This document shows, in pieces, positions 1-11,393 of a DNA stretch of 64,000 nt. A program made the translations under genes and the position numbers. The stretch spans positions 55,094,395-55,158,394 of the forward strand of contig NC_088783.1 in NCBI RefSeq assembly GCF_958450345.1, read 5' to 3'. A model generated the notes under the pieces. The model was not told the origin of the DNA, did no database searches, and saw only the letters and a list, made by a program, of their open reading frames with translations. The stretch's first letter is position 1. Each line of letters begins with the position of its first letter. The DNA is from Calliphora vicina. Taxonomy: Eukaryota > Arthropoda > Insecta > Diptera > Calliphoridae.

Positions 1-830
1 TGTTTGTTTTTCCCTGTTAACACTTGATTTCTTAACTTCAACTATTTAGTATGTATTTTGTATAAATTTATAAAATTAAAACAAAACAAAAAAATAATAA
101 ATACCAGCCAACTTAGTGTTTAAGTTCTTTAATGAAAATCTATAAAAAAATACAAAAGAAAATGATTATAAATATGTATTAGTGTTAAACACTTATTTTT
201 TACTTTACTACATTATATTACATCTTACTATTACTATTATTATAATTATAATTACAATTACATACATATGTTTACTAATAAATATGTAGTTTTTAAATTA
301 TAAATTTTTCTTACTTACAATTACATTTATACACATACGTATGTATACACACTTTATTAAGATTTTATTTTTATTGATTTTCTTTATTTTAAACTAATTA
401 ATTAATTAGTTAAACTTTGTATGCATTCCCTTCACTTTAAATTAATGTATTTATAGTCGAGAAAAAAGAGACAACTAATTTTATTTCGTCATTTTGCTAT
501 TTTTAAAGAAAAAAGTATTTCAAAAAAAATATGAGTGATAAATTTTAAATTATGTGAAAAACAGTAACAGAAAACAAATAATAATAATAAAAATAATTAA
601 AAAAAGAAATATTTTTAGGTGAAATTAAAAGTTTAAACATAAAAATAAAGAAAATATTTAAAATCAATTAAAATACTTACATGTGTTTTTAATTCAGTTA
701 AAAAAAAATCTAAATATTTACCCCCTTATTTATAAAACAAAATTTTCATTAAAAATTTGCTTTATAAACCTTTAAATTAATATAACAAGATTACTTACCA
801 CCTGTTAGTGGTGAATCATGGAAAGTAGGG
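1..830. other. AT-rich noncoding DNA, no gene seen
   Basis: Long A and T runs with stop codons in all frames. No domain, splice-bounded coding block or terminal repeat was recognised. It may be intergenic or 3' intronic DNA. Confidence 0.5.
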
Positions 831-849
831 GCTGGGCTGTTCAGTGGTT

Positions 850-1101
850 CTGGTATTGGAATCTAACCAAATTAGGCTTTGGCCTTGAGGCAATAGAAAA
901 GTTTCTGCCGAATTTTGCCCAATTATCTTTGAAATTGAGATCTGTAGTTTGATTACAAAGTTATACGTACATCGCTTAATCGACTCAGAAAGTGATCAGA
1001 GCGGATTGGAAAACTTTAAGGTTGGGACAATATTTTAACACGTTACAAACATCAGGACTAACTCAATATACCCTCCCCATTATGGTGGTGTAGGGTATAA
1101 A
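850..1101 (-). mobile_element. DINE-A (INE-1/Helitron-type) fragment, reversed
   Basis: The right end reads as the reverse complement of the DINE-A 5' hairpin seen at 54698 (CCCTCCCCATTATGGTGG followed by TGTAGGGTATA). Inside it lies the shared stretch 'catcgcttaatcgactcag'. The GTCY microsatellite and the 3' hairpin are missing or decayed, so the left edge is approximate. Such elements are non-autonomous rolling-circle transposons and encode no protein. Confidence 0.65.
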
Positions 1102-1704
1102 AATCATTTTTTATCTCATCTCATATAATAGCATTCATTGTTTCTACATACATATAACAACAACAACACAAACAAACACAGTATTAATTAGTGTTTACAC
1201 ATGCCTTCATTCATGTACGGCCTCACTCACCACATACGTCATCAACAAATTGAAAAGAAATTTTGTTCAACTTCTAAAATTGAAACCTTAACACCAGGCG
1301 CACAGAATTTCCAAAAAGCAGCACGCAATTTTATTAAAAATAACGAATACTTGAGTCACCCTGTGCAAATTTAGCACTTTCACGAAAATCACAGCATACC
1401 TTAAGGCGTTACTATAATCGTTTTTAAACTTATGCCTAAAATTATGTAACACTTTTCCCGCATATTAAATATGCGGGAAATAAATCTAAAAAAGCTATAC
1501 TATTTGTAATTTCTGCAAGCCTGGTATTAAGATTTCGGTTTTCGATGAAATCGAAGTTGGCAAAAATTTTATTTCAATTTGTTGATGACGTAGGAGTAGG
1601 TTTTGTTTAATTGAATGTGTGTGTATGTATTATATAGATAGAATAAATAAAAAAAACTATTGGATTCTTAGGCATAATAATAAATTACTTTTTACCCATT
1701 TTTA
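1102..1704. other. AT-rich DNA with a short perfect hairpin
   Basis: No gene seen. Positions 1454-1480 form a 12-bp perfect stem (TTTCCCGCATAT / ATATGCGGGAAA) around a 3-nt loop. The stem contains the ATGCGGG motif also found in mariner ends elsewhere in the window. Confidence 0.4.
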
Positions 1705-2230
1705 GTGGAATATACAAAGTATATATATTCTGGATCTTTATAAATAGCGGAGTCGATATTGCCATATCCGTCTGTATGTTGAAATCAATTTTCCGTAGCC
1801 CCCAAATAACTTACAAACATGACTGATACATCAATATATCGGGAATTCTCCCGGCTCGGAAAATCGGCACACAAATGGATGAGACATAAGGAAAAAACCG
1901 GGAAAACCTCGATTATTTTCCTATTTTGGATCTATATAGACAATATGGATATCTAATGATAGATATTTGAAAGTCTATTGTAACGATGTATATAAGGCTA
2001 TAGTAAGTTGGACCTACGGGTCAAAATCATTAAAAATATTTTTTAAACCGAATTTTTTTTCACCAAAAAATTTAAAAACTATTTTTTTAAGAAAAATTTA
2101 AAAAAAATTTTGAAAAACAATTTAAAAAAAAGTTTTGAAAAAAAATTTTAAATTTAGTTTTCCTAAAAATATTCAAAATTTGTAACTTCTAATTCAATAA
2201 AATTTCCCACAGCTATAGATTAAGTGTAGC
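1705..2230 (+). mobile_element. DINE-B (INE-1/Helitron-type) copy B1
   Basis: Diagnostic DINE order: AAGTATATATATTCTGGATC, then a 'gagtcgatattgccatatcc' core with a single decayed GTCY unit, then TTGAAATCAATTTTCCGTAG, then the ATATCGGGAATTCT block and a long A/T-rich tail. The same blocks recur in seven other copies here. The 3' hairpin is missing, so this copy is truncated. Confidence 0.75.
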
Positions 2231-3859
2231 TGACTTTAAGTTTTGAATTCAATAAAAATAAATAAATATTACTAATACGCCACTTACCTGCTATAAATCA
2301 TATTAAAATTACTCATACGCCTTTTAATATTTTTAAACTCATTTACTGCTTCCACCAACCAATCCCATTTTTGTAAATCAAACACAATTTTATAAAAACA
2401 TTTTTGTATAAATTTTTTTATTCTTATATATTTTTTTTGGTTTTTTCCTTTTAATTCTTTAGCATTTTACAAAAAGCTTATAAGCTTTAAAGATTTGTTT
2501 CATAAACAAATTAAAATTCAATATTCATTAATGTTTAATTAATTAAGTTTATTTCAGCGGTGTTGGTTTTTTTTTTATAAATTCTTATTTAATTTTTAAA
2601 CGCTAAAAAAAATTCAAAATAATAATAAAATATTAGGTTTTTGTTGTTTTATTTCATAAACTAAGTGCACTATGCGTTTTATATTTATTATTAATTTTTA
2701 ATACTTGATGCAAAAGGCTTTATTTTATTTTATTCTTTTTTTTTTTTGGTATAAACATGTCAAATGCCATTGGTTAAATTAAAAAAAGCTTTTTTTTATA
2801 CAAATAAATAACCAACATAATGAAGTCAACTTTATTTTAATATTTATGGTATGTATATACTCGTATTTATTTTTACAAAAAACACTTGAAAACAAAAAGT
2901 CAACTACAGTCTTTTTTGGAAAAAATTTTGCTATTCAATATTTTTTTTTAGCTTTAATTGTAATCCTTTAGTAAATTTTTTATATTTTTATTTTTCACAA
3001 AATAAAATCTGTTGTATAAATTGTGTGTTTTTGATTTCAAGTTCTTTATGTTGTAATATTTCATTTAAATTTCAAAACCATATTTTGTTAGTATGTCCTT
3101 TTTTTTTAGTTGGGATTCATGTTGTTTGCGTCTGTCATTTATGAGTGGAAGCAAAATTTTTGGTTTTCTGTAAATCTTAATTAATTCATTATGTTTTTAA
3201 TATGTATGATTATGTATATGTAAATAAATTAAATCGTAATCTATGGTTGTTGATTATTATTTTAATTAGTATTTAATTAGTTTAGTTTTGTTTATTATTT
3301 ATTTTGTCTAATTAATGTGCGCTAATTTGTGCTTAAATTAAGTACTCCTTTTGACCTTTAAAATCAGAGGGCTTTTGAAATATAAATTATTGAATTTATT
3401 TGCAAACATAAATCATAAATAATAGTGGTATTCAAACAAGTAGGAAACATTTAAAAAAATGTAAGGGAACAAAACCTAGTATTTTTACTTCTTCATCCAA
3501 TCTATTTTATTCAATTCAATATTGTCAAGTACTTAAATTTCCATGAGTATTATTGAATATCTGGGGATATTGAAGGAATATCAGATGTCTCGGTAAAAGT
3601 TAGATTATGAACCACATATCTAGCCAAATGCTTATTCAGCATGTACTGCGAAGTCGATTTGGTTGTGTATGAAGCTGACAGGACGAATTTACTTACGGAT
3701 TTTGACTCAAGCAGATAAGGCTAATGGTTTCATACGAATGCACGCCATGAAACTAGGTCTACTGTCCAAAGAGTAATGTAGAAGCCGCCAAAATGAGGAA
3801 GAGACAATGGCTCGACTTTTAAAGAACAAAAGGTTTAAAATATTTTACAATTCTTATAT
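2231..3859. other. AT-rich noncoding DNA, no gene seen
   Basis: Poly-A/T-rich sequence to about 3590, then a less AT-biased 270-bp stretch (3590-3860) that could be decayed transposon DNA but matches nothing I can name. No splice-bounded coding block was found. Confidence 0.45.
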
Positions 3860-4842
3860 TTTTAAACTCAAGTCGATCGAACTTTAACAGCTTGTAGCTC
3901 AGTTTTTATGGAAACAAGTTGCTTACAATTAAAATTTTCTAAAAGCTTCTGTCCTACACTTTAAATTTCATTTACACTTTTTTTCAATCCGAGCAGTAGT
4001 TTAGCAAATATTTAAAATATATCATTTATGTTAATAATGGTGGTGGGTAGCGTATGATTAATATTAATTATGTGATATTTTTAGAAATTTCTTTATAACT
4101 ACTAAACCATACTAGCAATTAGAATAATTTAAAAAGGGGTGCATAGTAAACTGTTAAGACTAGTAATATGTTTTGTTAATTTTGTTAATCAAACACATTT
4201 TCTAGTGAACAAAATACAGTAATTGCATTATTAATTACATAGTTGATTAATAAAAATCTTTCAACTATTTGAGGTTCACTTTAGAATTAATTTTGATTGC
4301 AATGCAACAAATGGTAAACTTGAAATCGTATCAGAAACTTGCAGAGTTTTTCTTAAATTTTAATTTTTTTTTTAAACTTAAGGTGAATCACTTCAACAGC
4401 CTATAGCTCAGTTTGTATACAAATAGGTTGCTTATAATTAATATTTTCTGAAAGCTTCTGTTTTACGCTTTTAATTTCCTTTACACTTTTTCAAAATCTG
4501 ACCAGTAGTTTACGTAATATTTATTATTTATCTTTTATGTTATTAATGGTGATGGGTAGCGTATGATTAATATTAATTAATAGGTAATTTCAGAAATTTC
4601 TTTATAACTACCAAACCATATGAGCAATTACAATAATTTAAAAAGGGTTGCATAGTAATCTGTTAAGACTAGTAATATGTTTTGTTAATCACTTTCAAAC
4701 TCATTTTTAACAGAACAAAATTAGCTGCCGGCAATGTATAATGCATTTTTGGTATTAATAATAAAGATATTCCAACAATTTGAGGTTCACTTTAAAGTGG
4801 ATTGCAATGAAACAAATGGGAATCTTTAAATCGTAACAGAAA
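3860..4842. repeat. Imperfect ~0.5-kb direct tandem duplication
   Basis: Copy 1 (about 3860-4338) and copy 2 (about 4370-4842) share many landmarks about 509 bp apart: AGCTCAGTTT at 3897 and 4406, GATGGGTAGCGTATGATTAA-type blocks, 'actgttaagactagtaatat' / 'tctgttaagactagtaatat', and TTTGAGGTTCACTTTA. Copies differ by many substitutions and small gaps, so the duplication is old. No open frame spans either copy. Confidence 0.8.
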
Positions 4843-4909
4843 CGGTCACATAACACAACATTTCCACCCCCAAAATTTAAATTGAATACAAAAATCATTG
4901 AAATTTACA

Positions 4910-5320
4910 TGCCTAACACACATTCCTATCGAAACGGTTTCGATTCAGTAGTTAGACCCCTTTCACACTAGGCAATTTAGTTGCGCAAGTCTCTTGCCCA
5001 ACAACAAAACAGCAATTAAAATTTTCTTCTCCTTAACACGACATTACCTCTGTCATCTACAAACACAAGAGAGTTGCGCAGCTAAATTGCCTAGTGTGAA
5101 AGGGGTCTTACTATTCCAATCGATTGTGATTTAGCTTCTTTAGATTTCGTTTATTTTTTTTTGTAATTTCGTAATAAATTTAATTTTGCAAAGTTTTCCA
5201 TATTTAAACCAAAACAGTATTTTTGGTAATGAATTTATGAAAAATTCCACTTTGAAAACTGCAATATATTTCATTCCGAAATAGTATTTCGTTTTCACTT
5301 GCGTTCGGAATGAAATGTAT
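4910..5320. mobile_element. Relic of the CAGGCCTGTCACA MITE family, split by a second MITE
   Basis: Compared with the better copy at 10130-10486 (reverse complement), 4910-4951 matches the terminal part (CACACATT, GGTTTCGATTCAGTAG) and 5110-5320 continues it (TATTCCAATCGATT, TTCCACTTTGAAAACTG, TTTCATTCCGAAA). The two halves meet exactly at the TTA target of the inserted MITE at 4955-5107. Ends are eroded. Confidence 0.65.
4955..5107. mobile_element. PIF/Harbinger-like MITE, 153 bp
   Basis: Terminal inverted repeats of about 42 bp with two mismatches (4955-4996 and 5066-5107), beginning GACCCCTTTCACACTAGGCA. The element is flanked by a 3-bp TTA direct repeat (4952-4954 and 5108-5110). A 3-bp TWA duplication is the known PIF/Harbinger signature. 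No coding capacity. Insertion into an older MITE relic gives a relative age. Confidence 0.85.
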
Positions 5321-6510
5321 TAACAGAAAGGTTAACTCAGTCAAATTGTATCTGTCAGGATCATCAAGGCTAAAATTGTTTTCAGTTGAAAATATTCACG
5401 GCCAGTTCCTTAATATCGAACGTTCGCTTTTCAAGCTAAAGAAATCTGATTTAGGTTTCATTTCTCTGGAAACGAAAATTCGGTTTCTCTAATTTCAATT
5501 CTGCTAAATCAAATGTCAAAATCAATCACTTATTGTATTGTCCAATTTCTATTACTTCGAGTGACTCCTTTTCGTTCAGGATCGAGAAACTGGCCATAAT
5601 TATTAGCACTCGTTCATCTCATAATTTTCCGATATAGAGGAATACAATTTCAATTGACTTCGAGTGATTAATTTTTATTCCCATTATGTTACGTTCGCTA
5701 AAAGTTCAGTCATCATTCCCTATGAATCTTAGTAGCTGTGTAATAGACTATCGGTCTGTTCCTCGATATCGAACAACTAACTGCTTTCGTTTGCTTTCCA
5801 ATTTGATTGAACGATAGATGGATATATATGTATATGAATTCCACGACAAGTCAAACGAAAACGTTTTCATACAAAATTCGAATTCACATTCAACTCTCGT
5901 TCTAGTTTGTCTGAGACCAATGAATTTTGTCACCTTCAGAACTAGTTCTGGAGAAGTTTTACAGAGTTAACACACGTTATTTGCATCGGTCCTGGAAATT
6001 CTTTAATCAATGATGTTTGTTCGAAATGAACACCCTTGAAACTAGTTCTAGAGAAGCTTTACAAAGCAAATACACTAAACTTAGGAATCATCCTAGAACT
6101 AGTTCTTTCATCAGTGATTTTTGTTTGAAATTCTTACACTTGGAATTATGGTATTTAGCTTCAGAAGATCTCTATTTACCGATAGAATTGGTGAAAATCA
6201 TCTACCATTCAATCAGCTCCCGCTACATTCGATTTTAATAATCCAATATAGAATTCAGTTGGAAAACTTTTTATAAAAAGATTCGTTTAAAACAATGTTG
6301 CTCTACACCTAATAAAACTATAATAAATGGTTTAAAAACGATTTTTGTACTAAAATTAGTTTTCGATAAATAATGCAGTTTAATTACGAATAAATCAACT
6401 TAATAAATTAATAACTTAGGACCTGATTCAGAAATACGAAAAAAAAATTAAAACTTTTTGTATGAAAAACACAAAAATATTTGAAAATTGTTTTACAAAT
6501 AGATAAATAC
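5321..6510. other. Noncoding DNA, with a weak local duplication
   Basis: Short open frames here are not splice-bounded and have no recognisable domain. Two related ~90-bp stretches occur at about 5938-6030 and 6040-6130, both with AACTAGTTCT and GAGAAG. No gene is called. Confidence 0.4.
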
Positions 6511-6668
6511 ACATAGATTGGAAACTAGAAAAAAAATTACTCAAAATAATCACACATACATATAAGTGTTGTTTCTGTTTCCTCATAGTTTTCTTACTAA
6601 TACATTCTCACCACTTAGGTTTTTGACAACTGAGTTAGGTCTTTGACAGGAGAGTTTCCGATCTATGT
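6511..6668. mobile_element. MITE family M, copy 1 (158 bp)
   Basis: Inverted ends ACATAGATTGGAAACT and GAGTTTCCGATCTATGT. The interior carries ATAATCACACATAC, AATACATTCTCACCACTTAG and TTGACAACTGAGTTAGGT. The element at 22877-23051 is the same family in reverse orientation. Noncoding. Confidence 0.8.
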
Positions 6669-7339
6669 GTATTAATATATGATTTTACATTTGAAACTTA
6701 TACATAATTTGGTTATTCAACTAATATTTCTAGTTTAAAAAGCATTTTTGTTTTATTGTATTTATTTTCTTCTTTTTTTAAATTTACTTTTATCAATTGA
6801 ATTTTTTTTTATCACAGCAATAATTATAATTATTTATTTATATTTTAATGTTATTATCAAACGCTTTATGTGTGTTTATATTATTATTATATATTTATAA
6901 TGTACAATTTATTTCATTTATTTATTTATCATCAATAATGCAATTTTATTTAATTTATATATTTATTTAAGCCAATAAATTTATATTTTTCTTTTATAAT
7001 TGTAAATCATATTCATGCATAACAAGTAAATTATAGAGAAATAATATGTTTTAATTAATAATAAATGTATGTATATGCCAACTTTTTAGAATATTAAACA
7101 ATTGGCAGTGTTTATTTTTTTTTTGGTTTTATTTATAAAATATATAAACATAATTATTGAGACCTAAAAATTATTCAACAACGTTTTGTTTTTGGTTTTT
7201 TATTAAAAAAAGCATTTAAAGTTTAGTTTTAATTTATGAAGTTTTTTTGTCTGTTGTAGTCATTATTGTGAAAAGTCAGAAAAGCAGTCAGAAATTTTGA
7301 GAGAACAGCCTAGACGTTTCTGTATTACTGAAACAGCCT
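6669..7339. other. AT-rich noncoding DNA, no gene seen
   Basis: Runs of T/A with no coding block and no recognisable repeat ends. Confidence 0.5.
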
Positions 7340-8078
7340 CAGGATATATTGTTATTCACAAGAATAATCTAGTAAACACAAACATTTCTATATTATATGT
7401 TATACACAATCATTACCGTATGATATACTGTTATACACAATCATTCCTATAGAAAAAACTGTTATACAAAAGCATTTCTATAGGAAGTACTGTTGTACAC
7501 AAGAAAATTTAAGGAAAATACTGTTATACACAATCAGTACTATTGTAAAAACTGTTATACACAAACATTTGCATAGGAAATGCTGTTATACACAATCATT
7601 TCTATTGAACAAACATTTCTATAGAAAAAACTGTTATACATAATCATTATCGTAGGATATACTGTTATGTACAATCATTCCTATAGAAAAAACTGTACAA
7701 AATCATTTTTATTGAAATTACTCTTGTACACAAGGGATATTACAGAAAATACTGTTATACACTATCAGTCCTATTGAAAAAAACTGTTATACACAAACAT
7801 TTCCATAAGAAATGCTATTATACACAATCATTTCTATTGAACAAAAACTGGTATACACAACAATTTCTATAGAAAGAACTGTTATACACAACAATTTATA
7901 TAGAAAATATTGTTACACACAATCAGTCCTATAGAAAAACTGTTATACACAATCATTTCCGCTGTGTATACCAGTTTTTGTTCAATATATCATCATAAAA
8001 CAATCATTTCTATAGAAAATATTGTTAATTTCTAGAGAAAATATAACAGCACAATCATTTTTATAGAAAAAACTTTTA
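7340..8078. repeat. Degenerate ~30-34-bp tandem repeat
   Basis: Some 20 or more imperfect units built on CTGTTATACACAATCATTTC plus TATAGAAAA. Many units contain the palindromic core TTTCTATAGAAA. The array is interrupted by a mariner relic at about 8079 and resumes at about 10770, so it predates that insertion. Confidence 0.85.
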
Positions 8079-8174
8079 CACTCAATTAAAAATGCGGGAT
8101 TTACAATAGATGGCGTATCTTTTGTACGCGGTGTTTGTTTTTAATAACTTATACATCATTTTGAAGGTTACATA

Positions 8175-8513
8175 CAGTGCACTCGCGATAATATGAAAAC
8201 TCCAAAATATGAAAACTTTTTACTTCCATAGGATACTCTAAAATATGAACTTAGTGAACTAAGCTGTTCATATTTTAAAGCTTTTTAAAATATGACCAGC
8301 TTATTTTTGTTTTTTTTTTAACGTATTTTATCTATCTACATAGAGTTGAAATCTAAATAAACAGGGTAGTTGTTAAATTCTAATTAAACTGCTTAATAAT
8401 TTTTGAACTTCCCTAGCTGTAGATGGGAATTAATTGCCATTCGCAAATATGAACAATCTTGCAAAAGTGAACTGGCCTGGTTTTCATTAGTTCATATTAT
8501 CGCGAGTGCACTG
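8175..8513. mobile_element. TA-flanked MITE, 339 bp, inside mariner m1
   Basis: Terminal inverted repeats identical for 23 bp, starting CAGTGCACTCGCGATAATAT (8175-8197 and 8491-8513), flanked by TA on both sides (8173-8174, 8514-8515). The empty site is visible in the related mariner near 25505 (GGTACATATCTGTCAT), which proves insertion at TA. The TA target fits Tc1/mariner-superfamily mobilisation. Noncoding. Confidence 0.9.
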
Positions 8514-8640
8514 TATCTGTCATCTATTCTCACTTAGTTATTTAATATTATAGTGTAAACAACAATGTTTTTTGCTGCGAAAATATTGTATTTTGTACCA
8601 ACAAAGCGTCATCATTTTTGCCTTACTTCTTTAATTTGAA

Positions 8641-9320
8641 AATAAGTAATAGAGCTATGTTCGGCTGTGCCGAATCTTATATACCCTTCACCAAATTATA
8701 CTTTAAATCATTTTTAGGTAAACAAAATTAATTTTTTTTTTAAAACTGTTTTTCAAATTTTTTTTTTCGAAATTGTTTTATAATTTTTTTTTCTAAATTT
8801 AAAAAAATTTTTTTTTTTGAAAAAAAATTCGTGTTAAAAAATATTTTTCCCGATTTTGACTCATTGTTGGTCCAACAAAATTATATTTTTTTTTAAAACA
8901 GTTTTTCAATTTTTTTTTTCGAAATTGTTTTTTAAATTTTTTTTTTTTTTGGAAAAAGAATTTAAGATTGAAATTTTTTTTTGATGAAAAAAAATTCGAA
9001 TAAAAAAATATTTTTCCCGATTTTGACTCATTGTAGGTCTATAGCCTTATATTTTTTACCTTATATCTCAGCCATTTGTGGGCCGATTTTGTTGATTTTA
9101 AATAGCAACCGAGCCGGAAGAATTCCCGATTTATTGATGTATGAATCATGTATTTAAGCTATTTGGGGGCTACGGAAAGTTGATTTCAACATGCAGACGG
9201 ACATGGCTATATCGACTTCGCTATCTATTACAATCCAGAATATATAAACTTTGTGGGGTTGCAAATGAAAAATGTAGAAATTAAAAACGGAATGACAAAC
9301 GAAATGATGCTTGAAATAAA
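8641..9320 (-). mobile_element. DINE-B copy B2
   Basis: Begins (reversed) with AAGTAATAGAGCTATGTTCG and the hairpin TTCGGCTGTGCCGAA, then CTTATATACCCTTCACCAAA. It continues through two rounds of poly-T/ATTTTTCCCGATTTTGACTC, the ATCCAGAATATATAAA block, and ends near AACGGAATGACAAAC. The hairpin near a CTTACTTGTTT end is the Helitron-type 3' signature. Confidence 0.85.
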
Positions 9321-9999
9321 AGAAAAATCATTTTTGCGACGAATCATTGCTGGCGATGGAAAATGGGATCCATTACAATAACCCGAAGCGTAAGAAATGG
9401 TGTGTGAAGCTCGACCAACCAGCCGAATAGACACCAAAGCCAAATATCCATTCGGATAAAGTAATTCTCTTTATTTGGTGGGTGCAAAAGGGTCCTATCT
9501 ATTATGAGCTGCTGAAATCTGGCCAGACTATCATAGGGAACCTTTATCGAACGCCACTGATTCGTTTGAAGCGAGCATTGACCGAAAAACGCCCAATAAA
9601 CAATATGCCCGTAATATTCCATCATGATAATGCTAGGCCACAATACCTGTTAAAAACTCTTTAGAAAGAAGTGGTTGGGAAGTTTTGCTCACCAGCCTTA
9701 CAGTCCAGACCTTGCCCCGTCCAACTAATATTTGTTTCGTTTTCACTTTGGAATAGAGTATAAAGATGAGCAGTTCTTTTGGCTCGGAATTAGAGTATCC
9801 AAAACCGAAACCGAAAACCGGTCAACCGGTTTTTTCATATTTGTAAACTCGACCGGTTTCGGTTTTTTGAAAAACCGGTTTTTGTAAGACGGTTAACCGG
9901 TTTTAATGAAATATATTTTCAAAAGCTCATTTATACATATTTTTGGAAAAATTTGATAACATTTTTAAAAATATTGATTAATTTGACAATATTTCGTAA

Positions 10000-10563
10000 C
10001 CCCCTGTCTATACTTGACAAATATTTATTATAACAATTAATGACGTTTGTTGTCAAGACAAAGTTGTCTGTGCAAAAGCACTAACAATTTTGTCATAACG
10101 AATCAATAATACTAATAAATGGAGACTATCAGGCCTGTCACAGAATTTCATTCCGATCGAAAGTGGAATTAATTCCGTATTTTGCTTCTTCAGAAAAAGT
10201 AAAACGAAAAATTCTTTCGGAATGAAACCACTTTCAGTTTTCAAAGTGGAATTGATAGTTGATTGTAATTATTTGATTTTCTTAAAATTTTTAATCAATT
10301 TCTGTACCAAAACCTTCACATTTGTTTAATATGAAAAACGCTGTCAAATTAAAATCAGAAATACAGAATTATAAAATATTTTTGGAATTAATAAATTACA
10401 CGTAACCTGAAGAACCTATAACGAAATCGATTGGAATAAAAACTACGGAATTGAAACCATTCCGAACAAAATGTGTGACAGGCCTGTATACTGGATAATT
10501 TTTTATCATGACAACGATTTTGACGTTTATCATGATAAAAATTTATCAGGTATAGACAGGGGG
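10000..10563. mobile_element. Harbinger-like MITE nested in the hAT element
   Basis: Inverted ends CCCCCTGTCTATACTTGACA and its counterpart TATCAGGTATAGACAGGGGG, flanked by TAA on both sides (9997-9999 and 10564-10566). A 3-bp TWA duplication points to PIF/Harbinger. Without its own insertion it would be about 205 bp. Confidence 0.85.
10130..10486. mobile_element. CAGGCCTGTCACA MITE, innermost of a triple nest
   Basis: Ends CAGGCCTGTCACA (10130) and TGTGACAGGCCTG (ending 10486), with TAT on both sides (10127-10129, 10487-10489). The interior has several TTCCGAA/TTCATTCCG blocks. A decayed relative lies at 4910-5320. Superfamily uncertain; the 3-bp duplication suggests a Harbinger-like mechanism. 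Confidence 0.8.
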
Positions 10564-10782
10564 TAAAATATATAAAATAATTGCTTTAAGAATTCAAAAA
10601 TTTTAAATTAGCGTATTTTTCATATTGAATAAAAATTTAATATAAACCGGATTATCGGTTTTTTTAAAAGATAAAAATTAAAACCGTTTTTTTTCAAAAA
10701 CACACCTTTTCGGTTAAATCGGAAACCGGTTTTTTAAATTTGCCGGACACTCTACTCGGAATCTGTATCAATATTTTTATAG

Positions 10783-11035
10783 AAAATGCTGTTACAATAA
10801 TTTTTGTGGAAAATACTGTTATAGATAATAATAACTATAGAAAATACTGGGCGGTTACTGCGTAATTCAATCCGAAAACAAAAATGTTCGAATTTGTGTG
10901 CTAAATACATAGTAATTCGATTGATTTCGAATCGAATTAGGTAGCAATCTCCTCTATACACAATCATTTTTATAGAAAATTCAGTTTTAAATAATATTTT
11001 TTATAGAAAATTTTGTTATACACATTTGAAGGACA
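10783..11035. repeat. Continuation of the 7.3-8.1 kb tandem repeat, with a small inverted-end insert
   Basis: Units of the form TATAGAAAATACTGTTATA resume here. At 10850-10952 a ~103-bp insert begins GGCGGTTACTGCGTAATTC and ends GAATTAGGTAGCAATCTCC. Its ends pair at about 21 of 28 positions, so it may be a short MITE. Confidence 0.6.
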
Positions 11036-11393
11036 ATTATTTTGTAATACAGAAAATCATGAAGATCTCATCACCACAAACTATCTTTTCTGACTTTAAA
11101 TTTTAATTTAGTTTTTCTCTTAATTTAATTTTTTTCTTTTTCTTTGTAACAAAAGCTCGTTTTTTTATACTCAACAATTTCTTAAATTTAGTTAAATTTT
11201 CTTTATGTTTAAATTTATTTATTTTAACAGGTTTAACCATAAGCACATTTTTGATATATGTTTTTTTATACATTAATTTCACTTTAATACATTAAATTAA
11301 TACTCAAAATTAAAAAGTAAAATTCCAACAAATCGAAAAAAATAATTTTACAAAATTAAATAAAATTTTATTAAAAAACACTTTGTACTCTTC
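11036..11393 (-). other. AT-rich DNA, probable 3' UTR of the exon at 11394
   Basis: On the minus strand, AATAAAATTTTATT lies about 20-30 bases past the stop at 11394 and could serve as a polyadenylation signal. The rest is poly-A/T-rich DNA with no coding block. Confidence 0.4.

Larger units (their letters stand above)
9791..10754. mobile_element. hAT-type non-autonomous element with nested MITEs
   Basis: Flanked by a perfect 8-bp target duplication CTCGGAAT (9783-9790 and 10755-10762). Inverted ends begin TAGAGTATCC / TAGAGTGTCC, fitting the hAT T/CAGNG start. Subterminal regions hold many AACCGGTT / AAAACCGG motifs in both orientations, which could be transposase-binding repeats. The host sequence is mariner m1 (TTTTGGCTCGGAATC is uninterrupted at 26514). 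It contains a Harbinger-like MITE at 10000-10563. Confidence 0.9.
8079..10782 (+). pseudogene. mariner relic m1, with three later insertions
   Basis: The left end (AATTAAAAATGCGGGATT) and ACCAACAAAGCGTCAT match the mariner at 25.4 kb. Transposase traces: RIIAGDGKW (first catalytic Asp kept), then KEKRPINNMPVIFHHDNARP (second Asp), then SPDLAPSN followed by a stop, where the third catalytic Asp (PSD in Mos1-type mariners) reads Asn. Frameshifts and in-frame stops abound. Between the N-terminal and catalytic parts a DINE-B copy replaces much of the gene. A MITE and a hAT-type element are inserted at the two ends, and the right TIR is gone. Cut-and-paste DDD transposase family, certainly inactive. 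Confidence 0.85.
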
